A stretch of 64,000 nt of DNA from Selenomonas ruminantium subsp. lactilytica TAM6421 (GTDB taxonomy: Bacteria > Bacillota > Negativicutes > Selenomonadales > Selenomonadaceae). Below are positions 26,627 through 36,360 of this stretch, piece after piece. Position numbers and translations under genes: made by a program. Location: the NCBI RefSeq assembly GCF_000284095.1, contig NC_017068.1:2728001-2792000 (forward strand), written 5' to 3'. Positions within the stretch are counted from its first letter, which is position 1. Every line of letters begins with the position of its first letter. The notes beneath the pieces are model-generated. The model made no database searches. It had not been told where the DNA came from and was given only the letters and a program-made list of their open reading frames with translations.

Positions 26627-27259
26627 TTACCAATTTTGCATGAAGCGGGAAAGCATCCCGCGAATCCGGCGGATTCCCGTCTGCTGCAGGCGATAAACAT
26701 GGCCGGTACTCAGGTCCATATCCTCTGCCACCGCCGCCACATCCCGGCTAGCTAGAAAGACATTTTCCAGCACGGCCTTTTCCTTGGCCGGCAGGCGCTC
26801 CATGGCCGTACGCAGGCGCCCCACCATCTCATTGGTTTCCGCCTGCTCCGCCACCGTAGGTGCGGTATCCATCAGATTCTCCTTGTAGGTTACCCCCCCT
26901 TCATCCTGCAGGGCATCCATACAGGGACTGTCGGACTGCCCCTCCTTCTGCAGGAAATCCAGCATCCGTCCCCGGATGCGATGGATGGCATAGAGGCTGA
27001 AGGCCACGCCCCGTTCCGGCTCATACCGTTCCACGGCTTCAATGAGGCCGACGGTCCCTTCCTGCACCACATCCATGACATTCTGCAGGCTGCGATAGGG
27101 CAGGGCCTGTTTGAACACCAGGGGCTGATAAGCTTCAATCAGCCTTTGGCGGGCAGCTTCGTCCCCCTCATGCTTGCAGGCCTGCCACAGGGCAGCCTCC
27201 GTTTCCCGGTCCAGCGGTTTCACCTTCTGTAATTCTGCTACATATTGTGCGAAGCGCAT
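26627..27259 (-). CDS. Sigma-70-family RNA polymerase sigma factor
   Basis: 210 residues with region 2 (YQPLVFKQALPYRSLQNVMD, VVQEGTVGLIEAVERYEPER, FSLYAIHRIRGRMLDFLQKE) and a C-terminal region 4 helix-turn-helix (RLPAKEKAVLENVF, VAAVAEDMDLSTGHVYRL). It resembles the sporulation/flagellar-type alternative sigma group more than ECF factors, though region 3 is short. The ATG at 27259 has GGAGG eight bases upstream; the longer reading from 27286 is unlikely. It lies between tamB and bamA on the same strand, so it may control envelope genes; that is inference. Confidence 0.88.
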   Translation of the reverse strand: MRFAQYVAELQKVKPLDRETEAALWQACKHEGDEAARQRLIEAYQPLVFKQALPYRSLQNVMDVVQEGTVGLIEAVERYEPERGVAFSLYAIHRIRGRMLDFLQKEGQSDSPCMDALQDEGGVTYKENLMDTAPTVAEQAETNEMVGRLRTAMERLPAKEKAVLENVFLASRDVAAVAEDMDLSTGHVYRLQQTGIRRIRGMLSRFMQNW

Positions 27260-27295
27260 GGCCTTCACCTCCTTTCCTCTCAGCATGAGCCCGGC

Positions 27296-30200
27296 TCAGA
27301 ACGTCACCCGGGCTTCCACGCCAAAGATATACTTGTTGGACTCCCGCTCGACGGTCACGCCCCAACGGTCATTGATGTCATATTGGACACCATAGCGGTT
27401 GATATTATCCCCGCCAAAGCCATGGGTGTATCTGAGCATGACCTTGTCTGTTATATATTTTCCCATAGAAACATTAAAATCATATTTGTTTTCGCGATTT
27501 TCTTTTTCTGCCGCATGATTGTCAAAAGCCGAACCACTGCCCCGGGAGATGGAGAATTTATCCAGATAGAGATACTGGCGCATGATACCCTCCACTTCCG
27601 ACAGGAAACTCATCTGCAGCCCTACTGCCAACAAATCTCCCATATCCATGGTACTCTGGCCATTTTTATAGGCATCACGCAAGGTCAACAGCTGTATGAT
27701 CTGCGTCTGACTCATCTCAGGATTAGAGGTGAGCTTCATTTCCGCCGCCCCCAATGGCCCCTTCACTGACAGAAAGACCTTAGCCTGACTGAGTTTCGTA
27801 TCGGCAAAGAAGTAGATGCTGGGCATGAAGGATGCCACCTGATTGAAAGTCGCCTTGCCTTCCCGGATCTTAAACTCGGTCTTCAGATAGTTGATAGTCC
27901 CGCCTCGCTTCACCTGCAGACTGCCACTCATCTTGGGATGGCTCATGATGCCCCCCACATGGAAACCACCGGTAAGATAGAGGTCGTAGAGATAGGGACT
28001 GTAGAAATGCACCTTATCCCCCGCATTGACCTGCACATCAAAGACCATCTCCGGCATGGTACCGTCACTATCCGGAATCGTAGGCACGGAAACCTTGCAT
28101 TTATTGAAATCAATCTGACCAGAAAGTTTCGGCAGATGCTGCCCATAAAACTCCGTATCGGCCAGATGCAGCTCACCATTCAAGGGGCCTTCAAAAAACT
28201 TGCTCTTAAGCCCCAGATTGACCACATACAAGGAAAAATCATAATGCTCCGGTTCCAATCCATTCAGCGTCAGCTTACCATTGGCATTATAGTAACCACC
28301 GCCCATTTTACCAGAAAATTCCTCGACTGTCACTTGATTGCCATTGAATTTCAGCCGGGCAGTCATATCGGTAACTGGATCCTTCAATTCCTTGATTTTC
28401 ACTGCGCCATCAGGAATAACCACCGTACCATCCAGGAAAGGATGCGCCAATGTCCCATGGATCTTCAGCTCGCCTTCCGTGGCCCCCAGCGCCCAATCGA
28501 TTTCCTTGGAAACGGTGGGCAGCAGGGATAAATCCGCATCCTGCAGTCCAATGGTCAGCTGGATCTGCTCATAATCATCCAGCCATTCATCCTTGCCTGC
28601 TGTCAGCGCCCTGAGGGGCACAATGCCCTTGGCCGTGGCGGCACAGGTCTTCGTTCCCACGGCTTTTTCCACCCGCAATTCCGTCAGGTCCACCAGACCG
28701 TTCTTCAGATGGGCTTCACCGGTCAGGGTATCAAAACCAGCCCCCTGGATACCTCCGTCGACTGCCTTGACCTTGACGTCGGCAGCCGGATTATAGGTAT
28801 AGCCTCCCAGCACGGCCTCAATATCCGCCGTCCCGGTCACGCCCCGGGCCTTGATCCCGGCCAGACCGGTAAACATGCCAAAGTCCAGCTGGCTGGCATT
28901 AAACTTGACATTGATGGGCCCGCCGATTTCTACGGAACCATTGGCGGCAAAGGTGCCGGCCGTTCCCTGGCTCCCCTGCAGCTTGTTGATATAAACCACA
29001 TGGTTCAGCATATTAAGATCCAGTTCTACGCCATGCACATCATAGCCACCGGCCTGACCGCTGGCAATCATGCCATTGACCTTAGCGCTGGGATTTTTAA
29101 GCGTGCCCCCCAGGCTGGCAGTGAGATCCGCCTTCCCGCTTATAAGCTCCGTCTTCTGATTCAGCAAAGCTGCCACAGCGGCAATATCCGCATTCTGCAT
29201 CACCACAGCCCCACGGATTGCATTCGTTTCCGTGTCATAGGACAGTTCCATATCATAAGTACCGCCATTCTGCTCAAAGCCAAAATGATCGATATCAAAG
29301 CTATGCCCCCGGAACTTAACCATACCTCGCAGATTATTTATGGTCTGGCCGTTCATGACGATTTCCGGCGCATCGAGAACACCATGGAAGACCGGCGCAT
29401 TGATAGTGCCGTCAATCTTGCCCTTGAAGGTGCCATGGCCGCTGACCTCATAGGGCAGTTTGTGTTCCACCCGCTTGAGGTTGATATCCTTGGCCACCAC
29501 TTCCATATCCAAATCCTGGTTGTCCGTGGTGATTGTACCATTGAGCACCATGTCGATCATCGGAGAATACGCATGGAAATCCTGCAGGCGCAGCTTGCCA
29601 TTCTCGAGGAAATAGTCACCATCCATACCGGACAGCAAAACCCCATGGTAACTGCCACGATAGAAATGGATATACCCCGTTGCCTGAGGATTATCCAGCG
29701 TACCTGTTACCTTGATGATATTGTCCACATTACCGGTCAATGGCTGATCCGGTGCAATGAGCGCCACGATATCTTCCATGCGGGCCCCCATGGTATCCAG
29801 CTGCAGATTGACCTTCTTCTCGCCGGTGAAACCCACCGAGCCGGCCGCCCGCCAGACCTCCTTGCCATCCTTTTCCATCAGGAAATCATCGATGCCGATG
29901 CCGTCCAGACTGCCGCTGGCGGCAAATTTCAGGCTGTCAAAGGGCTGCTTGAAGATCTTGCCCTTGAGGCCGGAGAATTTGATTTCCACCTGGGGATTGG
30001 ATTTGTCGCCATGAATCGTGCCCTTGAAATCCGACAGGCCCGACATGTCGATGCGGCTGTCCAGAGCCTGCAACAGGGACAGGTCAAAATGGCCACCATA
30101 ATAGGCCAGATCCAGCTGGGCTGCGCCCCGCATATCCCGGATGGAACCCTCCAATCCCAGGCTGCTGTGATTGGGCATCTTGACGCTCAGATAATCGATG

Positions 30201-31639
30201 ATAAGATCATCGTCAGCCAGATAGAAGGAAGTGCTGACCTTGTCGGCTTTGATGCCATGATAAGCGGCATTGACCACCTTGGCACTGCCATAAAGCTGCA
30301 GGGTGCTGACATCCGTCCCCACACCATTGCCGCCCAGATCCGCAAACACCGCACCGGTAAGGCCGTCAAGCTGTGGCAGGAAGGAACTGCCCTGGGCTGC
30401 ATCGATATTTTCCAGCTTCATATGAGCCGTATAGCCCAAATTTTCCGTGGACAGTACCGCTTCGCCGCTGACCTTGCCGCCAAAGACATTGGCTGAAAAG
30501 CCCCGCACAAAGAGGTTCTTGTCCTGATAGCGCACATCGGCCTGAGCTCCCGTAAAGGGAATATCCATGGCCTGTCCGGCTGCCACCTGCACCCTGCCAT
30601 CCACGCTGGGATTGCTGATGGCCCCGGTCACCTTGACATCGAAACTTGCGGCTCCCTGATAGGGAATATTGGTAAGAATTTTAGACGGATCAAAGGAATC
30701 CGAGCTGGCTTCCAGTTCCAGATACGGCGTGGTATTCAGATTCCGGATCCTGCCGTGGGCACGGACCTTCTGGGCCGCCGCCTCCGCATTGACATCCAGC
30801 AGCACCTCCGCATTGGTGAAGGAAGCGTGGCCGGCGATATTTTCGATCTCCGTGCCTTCCACCTGCACCCTGCCATCCTTGAGGTCGGCTTCACCGCTGA
30901 AGGACAGGTCCCCGTCCCGGCGATAGGCATGGAGGTCTGCCGACTCGATCCGGCCCCCTTCAACCTTTACATTGTCCGGGATAAGGCCTGCCGGCACAAA
31001 GGCCAGGTATTTTTCCACATCCAGCCCCTGCACCCGGGCATTGACGATCTGCCGCATATCGGAAAGCGTCGCCGTGCCCGTCACAGCCGTGCCCTGATTC
31101 TGCGCCGCAAACTCAGCCTTGTATACCGGGTAGTCCGCAAAATCCACACTGCCATGCACATCATCCAACGATAATTCCTGTCCCTGCCGGCGCACCTGCA
31201 CATGGGCATCGGTGACGCTGACCTTGCCATGGAATTCCTGGGAAGTCTTTTCCTTGCTCAGCAGATCCTCCACGTTCCAGCTGCCATCTGCCCGCTCAGC
31301 AAGGACTGCCTCCACGCCGCTGACCTGCACTTCCCCTACGGCATTGGCCGGATCCGAAAACGCCGCAAGCAGGCGGCAGCTAACCCGGGCCGTATCGGCA
31401 CGGGCAATCAGCTCCGCCTGCTTGTCATAGACAGCTACGTTATGCAGTTCCAGATCGCGCAGGGATCTTACCTGGATCTCCCCGATTTCCACCTCTGTCC
31501 CCAGGGCCTGGGTGGCCAGAGAAGAGACTTCTTCCCCGGCCCTTTCCATGAAGTTATGCGTTTGTACATAGTACCAGAGACTGGTGATGGCGATCAGCGC
31601 CATCACCACCCCCCCGATTATCCATGTTTTCCCCTTCAT
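27296..31639 (-). CDS. tamB: TamB-like inter-membrane lipid transport protein
   Basis: 1447 residues: an N-terminal membrane anchor (TWIIGGVVMALIAITSLWYY), then AsmA-like sequence and a very long series of beta strands (repeated patterns such as GNVDNIIKVTGTLDNPQATG and IHGTLAHPFLDGTVVIPDG). The C-terminal DUF490/TamB domain includes GPLGAAEMKLTSNPEMSQTQ and ends FGVEARVTF. The family forms a beta-taco groove spanning the periplasm and moves phospholipids to the outer membrane. No TamA is seen nearby; BamA downstream may be its partner, as proposed in bacteria lacking TamA. The gene is the largest in the window. Confidence 0.92.
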   Translation of the reverse strand: MKGKTWIIGGVVMALIAITSLWYYVQTHNFMERAGEEVSSLATQALGTEVEIGEIQVRSLRDLELHNVAVYDKQAELIARADTARVSCRLLAAFSDPANAVGEVQVSGVEAVLAERADGSWNVEDLLSKEKTSQEFHGKVSVTDAHVQVRRQGQELSLDDVHGSVDFADYPVYKAEFAAQNQGTAVTGTATLSDMRQIVNARVQGLDVEKYLAFVPAGLIPDNVKVEGGRIESADLHAYRRDGDLSFSGEADLKDGRVQVEGTEIENIAGHASFTNAEVLLDVNAEAAAQKVRAHGRIRNLNTTPYLELEASSDSFDPSKILTNIPYQGAASFDVKVTGAISNPSVDGRVQVAAGQAMDIPFTGAQADVRYQDKNLFVRGFSANVFGGKVSGEAVLSTENLGYTAHMKLENIDAAQGSSFLPQLDGLTGAVFADLGGNGVGTDVSTLQLYGSAKVVNAAYHGIKADKVSTSFYLADDDLIIDYLSVKMPNHSSLGLEGSIRDMRGAAQLDLAYYGGHFDLSLLQALDSRIDMSGLSDFKGTIHGDKSNPQVEIKFSGLKGKIFKQPFDSLKFAASGSLDGIGIDDFLMEKDGKEVWRAAGSVGFTGEKKVNLQLDTMGARMEDIVALIAPDQPLTGNVDNIIKVTGTLDNPQATGYIHFYRGSYHGVLLSGMDGDYFLENGKLRLQDFHAYSPMIDMVLNGTITTDNQDLDMEVVAKDINLKRVEHKLPYEVSGHGTFKGKIDGTINAPVFHGVLDAPEIVMNGQTINNLRGMVKFRGHSFDIDHFGFEQNGGTYDMELSYDTETNAIRGAVVMQNADIAAVAALLNQKTELISGKADLTASLGGTLKNPSAKVNGMIASGQAGGYDVHGVELDLNMLNHVVYINKLQGSQGTAGTFAANGSVEIGGPINVKFNASQLDFGMFTGLAGIKARGVTGTADIEAVLGGYTYNPAADVKVKAVDGGIQGAGFDTLTGEAHLKNGLVDLTELRVEKAVGTKTCAATAKGIVPLRALTAGKDEWLDDYEQIQLTIGLQDADLSLLPTVSKEIDWALGATEGELKIHGTLAHPFLDGTVVIPDGAVKIKELKDPVTDMTARLKFNGNQVTVEEFSGKMGGGYYNANGKLTLNGLEPEHYDFSLYVVNLGLKSKFFEGPLNGELHLADTEFYGQHLPKLSGQIDFNKCKVSVPTIPDSDGTMPEMVFDVQVNAGDKVHFYSPYLYDLYLTGGFHVGGIMSHPKMSGSLQVKRGGTINYLKTEFKIREGKATFNQVASFMPSIYFFADTKLSQAKVFLSVKGPLGAAEMKLTSNPEMSQTQIIQLLTLRDAYKNGQSTMDMGDLLAVGLQMSFLSEVEGIMRQYLYLDKFSISRGSGSAFDNHAAEKENRENKYDFNVSMGKYITDKVMLRYTHGFGGDNINRYGVQYDINDRWGVTVERESNKYIFGVEARVTF

Positions 31640-31685
31640 TTGACTCTCCCCGTGGGCCCTTCATGGGCAATGAATTGCAATCCCT

Positions 31686-33287
31686 TTATTGGGCCATCTC
31701 ACTGGCTACCGCCTCGGTGCTGGCAGCAGTTTCCGTGGCCACAGGTGCCGTCGCTGCGGCACTCTTTTCTTCATTCACAGTTTTTGCTTCTTTATCTTTG
31801 CGTCTGCTTTCTTTGGCGGCCTTGCGGGCTTCCCGCTCTGCCTTGCGCATAGCCTTCATCTCATCCTTGGATGCCTTCTTGGCTTCCGGCGAAAGTTCCA
31901 GTACCGGATTTTCCGTGACCTTGGCATCTTCCCGGACCTTCTTCACCTTGTTGCCTTCCATCTGGGAAGCCTTGTACTTGGCCACATCGATGTCCACGGG
32001 AATGCCCATGGCCTTATCGAGAGCTGCCTTGGACAGATTATAGGTATAGAGCGCATTGTTGTAGTTGGTGCGGGCGGCCGTCATCTTCTCCGTGGCGTCC
32101 ATCACATCGAGGTTCGTGCCCACGCCGGCAGAATAGCGGACATTGGCGATCTTGAGATCCTCTTCCGCCTGCTTCACAGCCGTTTCCGTGGTGCCGATAT
32201 TCTTCTCTGCGGCCTGCAGGTTCAGGAAGGCCGTGCGCACATCCAGCTGGATGGTCTCATCCTGGGCATGCATGGCTTCCTGGGCCTTGGCCAGGGATGC
32301 TTCTGCACTGTGCACGCTGGCTGAAGTTGCCCCATTGTCAAAGATATTCCAATTGGCCGTGGCACCGATGGTCCAGGTATTGCCATGATCGGTCTTGAAT
32401 TCGTTCTTGCCTTCGATGGCCTTGGTTGCCGAAGCCGTCACCGTAGGATACCAGCCGGCCTTGGCCTGATTGATGCCTGCTTCTGCCTGCTTCACGGCGT
32501 AATAGGCAGCCGCCCCGTCTGCCCGGTTGTTCAGGGCATAGCTGGTGCAATCCTCCAGCTTCAGGTCATAGCTGGGATGTTTCAGCTGATCATCTATTTC
32601 CAGCACCGTATCCGTGGGCAGCCCCAATACGTTATTCAAGGTAGCCACGGCGATATCATAGTTGTTCTGAGCCGTGGTCAGGGCCTGCTGGGCATTGGCC
32701 AGATTCACCTGGGACGAAAGCACATCGGATTTGGCCACCGTGCCCACCCGGTACTGGGCGTTTACATTGTCCAGATGTTCCTGATAGGCCCTGACCGTAT
32801 CTTCCTGCACCTTGATGAGATTCTTGTAGTTCAGGATATTGTAATAATCAGCCGTAGCCTGATAGCGAATGAACTGTTTGGTGTTCTCCAGCGTCACATC
32901 AGCAGAGTTCAGGGCATAGCCTGCCGCCTCAATGCCACTGCGCAGGGAAAAATTGTAAAGGGGAATCGCTGCCGTAGCGCTGTTGGTATAATAAGAATTG
33001 TCCCCTTGGTGTGAAGCCCTTGCCAACGTATCATTTACCCGATTTGCCCCACTGGACAGGGACAATGTCACACCGGTCTGACGGCGGTAATTGGACAGAT
33101 TCCAACGTGCCGAATCCACATCGGCCAGGGCACTCTTGATGCTGCGGTTATTTTCCAGCGCCATCTGCACGGCATCCTGCAGGTTGAGCTGCACCGTATT
33201 CGCTGCGGAAGCGGAACCAAAGGTAAAGGTCATGAGACCGCCCAAGACCAGAGCCGTCAATTTTTTATGGAAACGTTGCTTTTTCAA
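31686..33287 (-). CDS. tolC: TolC-family outer-membrane efflux protein
   Basis: 533 residues with signal peptide (KLTALVLGGLMTFTFGSASA) and two TolC-type repeats of helical hairpins and strands (for example YQEHLDNVNAQYRVGTVAKS and EEDLKIANVRYSAGVGTNLD). The barrel/tunnel part ends near residue 440. The remaining 90 residues are a charged, Lys/Glu then Ala/Thr-rich extension, unusual for TolC. Starts at TTG (33287) with GGAGG seven bases upstream. It lies between mlaD and tamB and would serve as the outer-membrane duct for efflux or secretion. Confidence 0.92.
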   Translation of the reverse strand: MKKQRFHKKLTALVLGGLMTFTFGSASAANTVQLNLQDAVQMALENNRSIKSALADVDSARWNLSNYRRQTGVTLSLSSGANRVNDTLARASHQGDNSYYTNSATAAIPLYNFSLRSGIEAAGYALNSADVTLENTKQFIRYQATADYYNILNYKNLIKVQEDTVRAYQEHLDNVNAQYRVGTVAKSDVLSSQVNLANAQQALTTAQNNYDIAVATLNNVLGLPTDTVLEIDDQLKHPSYDLKLEDCTSYALNNRADGAAAYYAVKQAEAGINQAKAGWYPTVTASATKAIEGKNEFKTDHGNTWTIGATANWNIFDNGATSASVHSAEASLAKAQEAMHAQDETIQLDVRTAFLNLQAAEKNIGTTETAVKQAEEDLKIANVRYSAGVGTNLDVMDATEKMTAARTNYNNALYTYNLSKAALDKAMGIPVDIDVAKYKASQMEGNKVKKVREDAKVTENPVLELSPEAKKASKDEMKAMRKAEREARKAAKESRRKDKEAKTVNEEKSAAATAPVATETAASTEAVASEMAQ

Positions 33288-33354
33288 TGTAATTCCTCCT
33301 CATAAAAAGGTCGTATTTATGTGATAGCCGCTTTCCGCGGCTGGGATTATCGCA

Positions 33355-34638
33355 TCAAAAGGCCTGTTTCAGCCCCACATAGGCAGCCCGGCGGTCCTTG
33401 TCGTTGACATTCTGCCACTGCCCCATCAGCCAGGTATTGTCCTTCAGACGCAGCTGGGCGCCAAGGCGCACCGCCGTATCATCGAAGTCATAAGCCTCTG
33501 CCGAGAATTTGAAATTCTTGCCTGCATAGGCATCAAGCCCCACGCCGGCATCGCCATGGATGGCCCCCACTCGGGCAGCCAGATTGCCCTTGCGCTTGCC
33601 CACCTGGAAGTTCACGCGATTGGCTTCCCCCATATCCTCCAGTCCAAAGGTCAGGAAGGGGCCTTTATCCAGCGCCGCCGTAAAATTCCAGTTGGTATCC
33701 CAGTCATGGGCACTGCCGCTGTACAGAGTGGACAGCTCGCCGGAGGTCTTGATGGCTTCCAGCTTCTCCTTGCCCCGTTTGGCCTTTTCCGTCAGTTCCC
33801 GGGCATTATGGATTGTCTTTTTCACATCCTCCACGGTCTTTTCGTCGCCGGCCACCTTGGCCAGGCCCTCGGACACAACACGTATCTTCTCGCTGGTCTG
33901 GGCGATATTATCCAGGGTAAGGCGCAGGTTCTCCGCCGTCTGGGGATCAGCTCCCACCGTGGCCAGATTGGCCATCATGGCCTCCACATTGTTCATGGTG
34001 CGGTTGAGACTGCCGGTTATCATATTCATATTGGTGAGGATCTGATTAATATTGCCCTGATTGGCATTGATGGTGGCTTCCAAAGCCGCCATCATGCCGT
34101 TAATATGGGCCGTCGTATCCCGCATATTCACCACCATCTGCACGATGGAAGTCTGGAACGCCTCATTACCCACGATGTTGTTCATGCTGGACAGCAGCTC
34201 CTGGGCCTCAGTGATGACCTTGCTGGCGGTCTGCAGCATCTCATCCATGCTGGCCTCATCCTGTCCAGTAAGATAATCACCATCGCTGAGATAGCCCGCA
34301 GAACTTTCACCTGGAGTGATATTGATAAACTTATCACTCATAATGCCCGACGAACCGATGGACACCTGAGAGCCCTTGGGAATCTGCACCCCGTCATTAA
34401 TCTGCAGGGTGACGGTGACGCCCCGGCCATCATTGGCCACGGATTTCACCTTACCCACCGGCACGCCGGACAGGCGCACTGCCGACTGGGGTTCCACCCC
34501 CACCACCTGCTTGAAGCCGGCATACAGGGTATAGCCCTTGTCGCCGCCCAACCGGAAACCGCTCAGCATGATGACCACGCCGGCTAACAGTGCCAATCCC
34601 GCCAGGGTAAAGGCTCCTACCTTTGCTTCTACACTCAT
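33355..34638 (-). CDS. mlaD: MlaD-like MCE protein with C-terminal outer-membrane barrel
   Basis: 427 residues. N-terminal membrane helix (AFTLAGLALLAGVVIMLSGF), a single MCE domain (YTLYAGFKQVVGVEPQSAVR, GVPVGKVKSV, to about 115), then a long helical region (about 130-300, with many Met/Asn heptads). A C-terminal beta-rich part (RVNFQVGKRKGNLAARVGA, KFSAEAYDFDD, AAYVGLKQAF) ends in Phe. This matches the transenvelope MlaD bridge reported for Veillonella parvula, where helices span the periplasm and a barrel sits in the outer membrane. Overlaps mlaF by 4 bp. Confidence 0.9.
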   Translation of the reverse strand: MSVEAKVGAFTLAGLALLAGVVIMLSGFRLGGDKGYTLYAGFKQVVGVEPQSAVRLSGVPVGKVKSVANDGRGVTVTLQINDGVQIPKGSQVSIGSSGIMSDKFINITPGESSAGYLSDGDYLTGQDEASMDEMLQTASKVITEAQELLSSMNNIVGNEAFQTSIVQMVVNMRDTTAHINGMMAALEATINANQGNINQILTNMNMITGSLNRTMNNVEAMMANLATVGADPQTAENLRLTLDNIAQTSEKIRVVSEGLAKVAGDEKTVEDVKKTIHNARELTEKAKRGKEKLEAIKTSGELSTLYSGSAHDWDTNWNFTAALDKGPFLTFGLEDMGEANRVNFQVGKRKGNLAARVGAIHGDAGVGLDAYAGKNFKFSAEAYDFDDTAVRLGAQLRLKDNTWLMGQWQNVNDKDRRAAYVGLKQAF

Positions 34639-35393
34639 GCTTGCAGTTCCTCCTTTTTATCCTTCTGCAGATGCAGCGTCCGGAAAAAGGCCTGCACCCG
34701 TTCATCCTGTATCTGCTGGAAGCGCTCCACCGTATCCACGGCGATCAGCTCCCCTTCGTAAACCATGGCAATCCTGTCGGCAATGCGGCAGGCACTGGCC
34801 ATGTCATGGGTGACCACCACCGAGGTGACCCCCAATTTCTTCTGCATATCCACGATCAGCTCATCGATCTTCGCCGTGGTCAGGGGATCAAGCCCCGAAC
34901 TCGGCTCATCGTAAAAGATGATTTCCGGCTCGATGGCAATGGCCCGGGCCAGGCTCACGCGCTTCTTCATGCCGCCGGACAGTTCTCCGGGCAGCTTTTC
35001 TTCCACCCCCGGCAGACCTACCAGCGCCAGCTTTTCCCTGACAATACGCTGGATCTCCGCCTCCGGCAGGTTGCGGTGTTCCCGCAGCCCAAAGGCCACA
35101 TTCTCTCCTACCGTCATGGAGTCAAACAGCGCCGAATACTGGAAGACCATGCCCATGTTCAGCCGCACCTTATCCATTTCTTTCTCGGAAATATGAGAAA
35201 TCTCCTGCCCGCTGATATAGATCTCACCCGCATCGGGCCGGATCAGCCCCACCAGCAGCTGCAGCAGGGTACTCTTGCCGGAACCGGAACCGCCGATCAC
35301 CGCCAGCGTTTCCCCGTCCCGGATCTCCAGATTGATATCCTGGAGAGCGTATTCACCATCATAGATTTTGCTTACATGGGAAAGTTTAATCAT
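34635..35393 (-). CDS. mlaF: Mla phospholipid transporter ATPase MlaF
   Basis: 252-residue ABC ATPase with Walker A GGSGSGKSTLLQLLVG, signature LSGGMKKRVSLARAIA, Walker B IIFYDEPSSGLDP and H-loop VVTHDMASA. The SGGMKKRV signature is characteristic of MlaF/Ttg2A-type lipid importers. It follows mlaE by 9 bp and overlaps mlaD by 4 bp. It energises phospholipid movement by the MlaE-MlaD complex. Confidence 0.94.
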   Translation of the reverse strand: MIKLSHVSKIYDGEYALQDINLEIRDGETLAVIGGSGSGKSTLLQLLVGLIRPDAGEIYISGQEISHISEKEMDKVRLNMGMVFQYSALFDSMTVGENVAFGLREHRNLPEAEIQRIVREKLALVGLPGVEEKLPGELSGGMKKRVSLARAIAIEPEIIFYDEPSSGLDPLTTAKIDELIVDMQKKLGVTSVVVTHDMASACRIADRIAMVYEGELIAVDTVERFQQIQDERVQAFFRTLHLQKDKKEELQA

Positions 35394-35402
35394 AAGTACA
35401 CC

Positions 35403-36167
35403 TTAGTACAGAATAAAGGTCAAAAGCGCGTTGAGGATAAAGATGACGATGATCGAAGTCACCACGGTACGGGTGGTGGCCTTACCGACGCCCTCAGCCC
35501 CGGCAGGACTGTGCAGGCCGTAGTAGCAGCCAAGCACCGCAATGACATTGCCGAAGAAGATGGCCTTGATCATGCCGCCGGTCAGGTCAAAGACCACGGC
35601 GAAATTATGGATGGAATTGATATAGCTGTAGGAACTGATGCCGGCGTAATACACCGCCACCAGATAGCCCCCCAGAACGCCGATGACATCACCGAACACC
35701 GTGAGCAGCGGCACCACCATCATGCAGGCCAGCATCCGCGGCACGATCAGGTAATTGACAGGATTCACCGCCATCACCCGCAGCGCATCGATCTGCTCGG
35801 TAACTTTCATGGTGGAAATCTCCGCCGTAATGGCAGCTCCCACCCGTCCGGCGCAGACCACCCCCACCAGCACCGGTCCCAACTCGCGGCCAATGGCAAT
35901 GGCAATGATGCCGCCAATGGTGCCCTGGGCTCCAAAACGAATCAATATATCCGCCGTCTGCAAGGCAAACACCGCCCCGGTAAAGAGCAGTGTCAGACTC
36001 ACAATCAGCAGGGAATCCACCCCCAGATGCGACATCTGGGCCAGGATATGCTTAGGGCGCGGCCTTCTGAACAGCTCCTGCACCGTATCACGATAAAGAA
36101 GCACGATGGTGCCAAATTCCGCCAGCCGCGCCAAAACCCAGGCGCCAACAGCCTCCAAAACCCGCAT
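35403..36167 (-). CDS. mlaE: Mla phospholipid transporter permease MlaE
   Basis: 254-residue MlaE/YrbE permease: an N-terminal amphipathic helix plus five membrane segments, with GRVGAAITAEISTMKVTEQI (family hallmark, shown at 20 residues) and IDALRVMAVNPVNYLIVPR. AAAGGAGG lies eight bases before the ATG. First gene of the minus-strand cluster, with a promoter at 36242-36270. MlaA, MlaB and MlaC are absent nearby, consistent with the minimal MlaEFD system of Negativicutes. Confidence 0.94.
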   Translation of the reverse strand: MRVLEAVGAWVLARLAEFGTIVLLYRDTVQELFRRPRPKHILAQMSHLGVDSLLIVSLTLLFTGAVFALQTADILIRFGAQGTIGGIIAIAIGRELGPVLVGVVCAGRVGAAITAEISTMKVTEQIDALRVMAVNPVNYLIVPRMLACMMVVPLLTVFGDVIGVLGGYLVAVYYAGISSYSYINSIHNFAVVFDLTGGMIKAIFFGNVIAVLGCYYGLHSPAGAEGVGKATTRTVVTSIIVIFILNALLTFILY

Positions 36168-36241
36168 CCAACGTGCCTCCTTTCACTCACATTTCACTAA
36201 TTTTTACCACCCTTTGATTGTAACAGGCAAAAGGCAATTAG

Positions 36242-36270
36242 TAAATATAAGTGTACTATTTTTTTGTCAA
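36242..36270 (-). promoter_or_regulatory. Sigma-70-type promoter for the mla/outer-membrane cluster
   Basis: Minus strand: consensus -35 TTGACA (36265-36270), 17-bp spacer, -10 TATTTA (36242-36247). It is the only good promoter upstream of mlaE and therefore the likely head promoter of the 36-kb run. The -10 is imperfect. Confidence 0.6.
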
Positions 36271-36360
36271 AATTTCAAGTTATTTCCCTCAAACATCCAC
36301 ACAGATAAATTGCAGTTTGTCAATGCGAGCCTGAACGCTTTTGTTACAGAGCAGTGGGGC

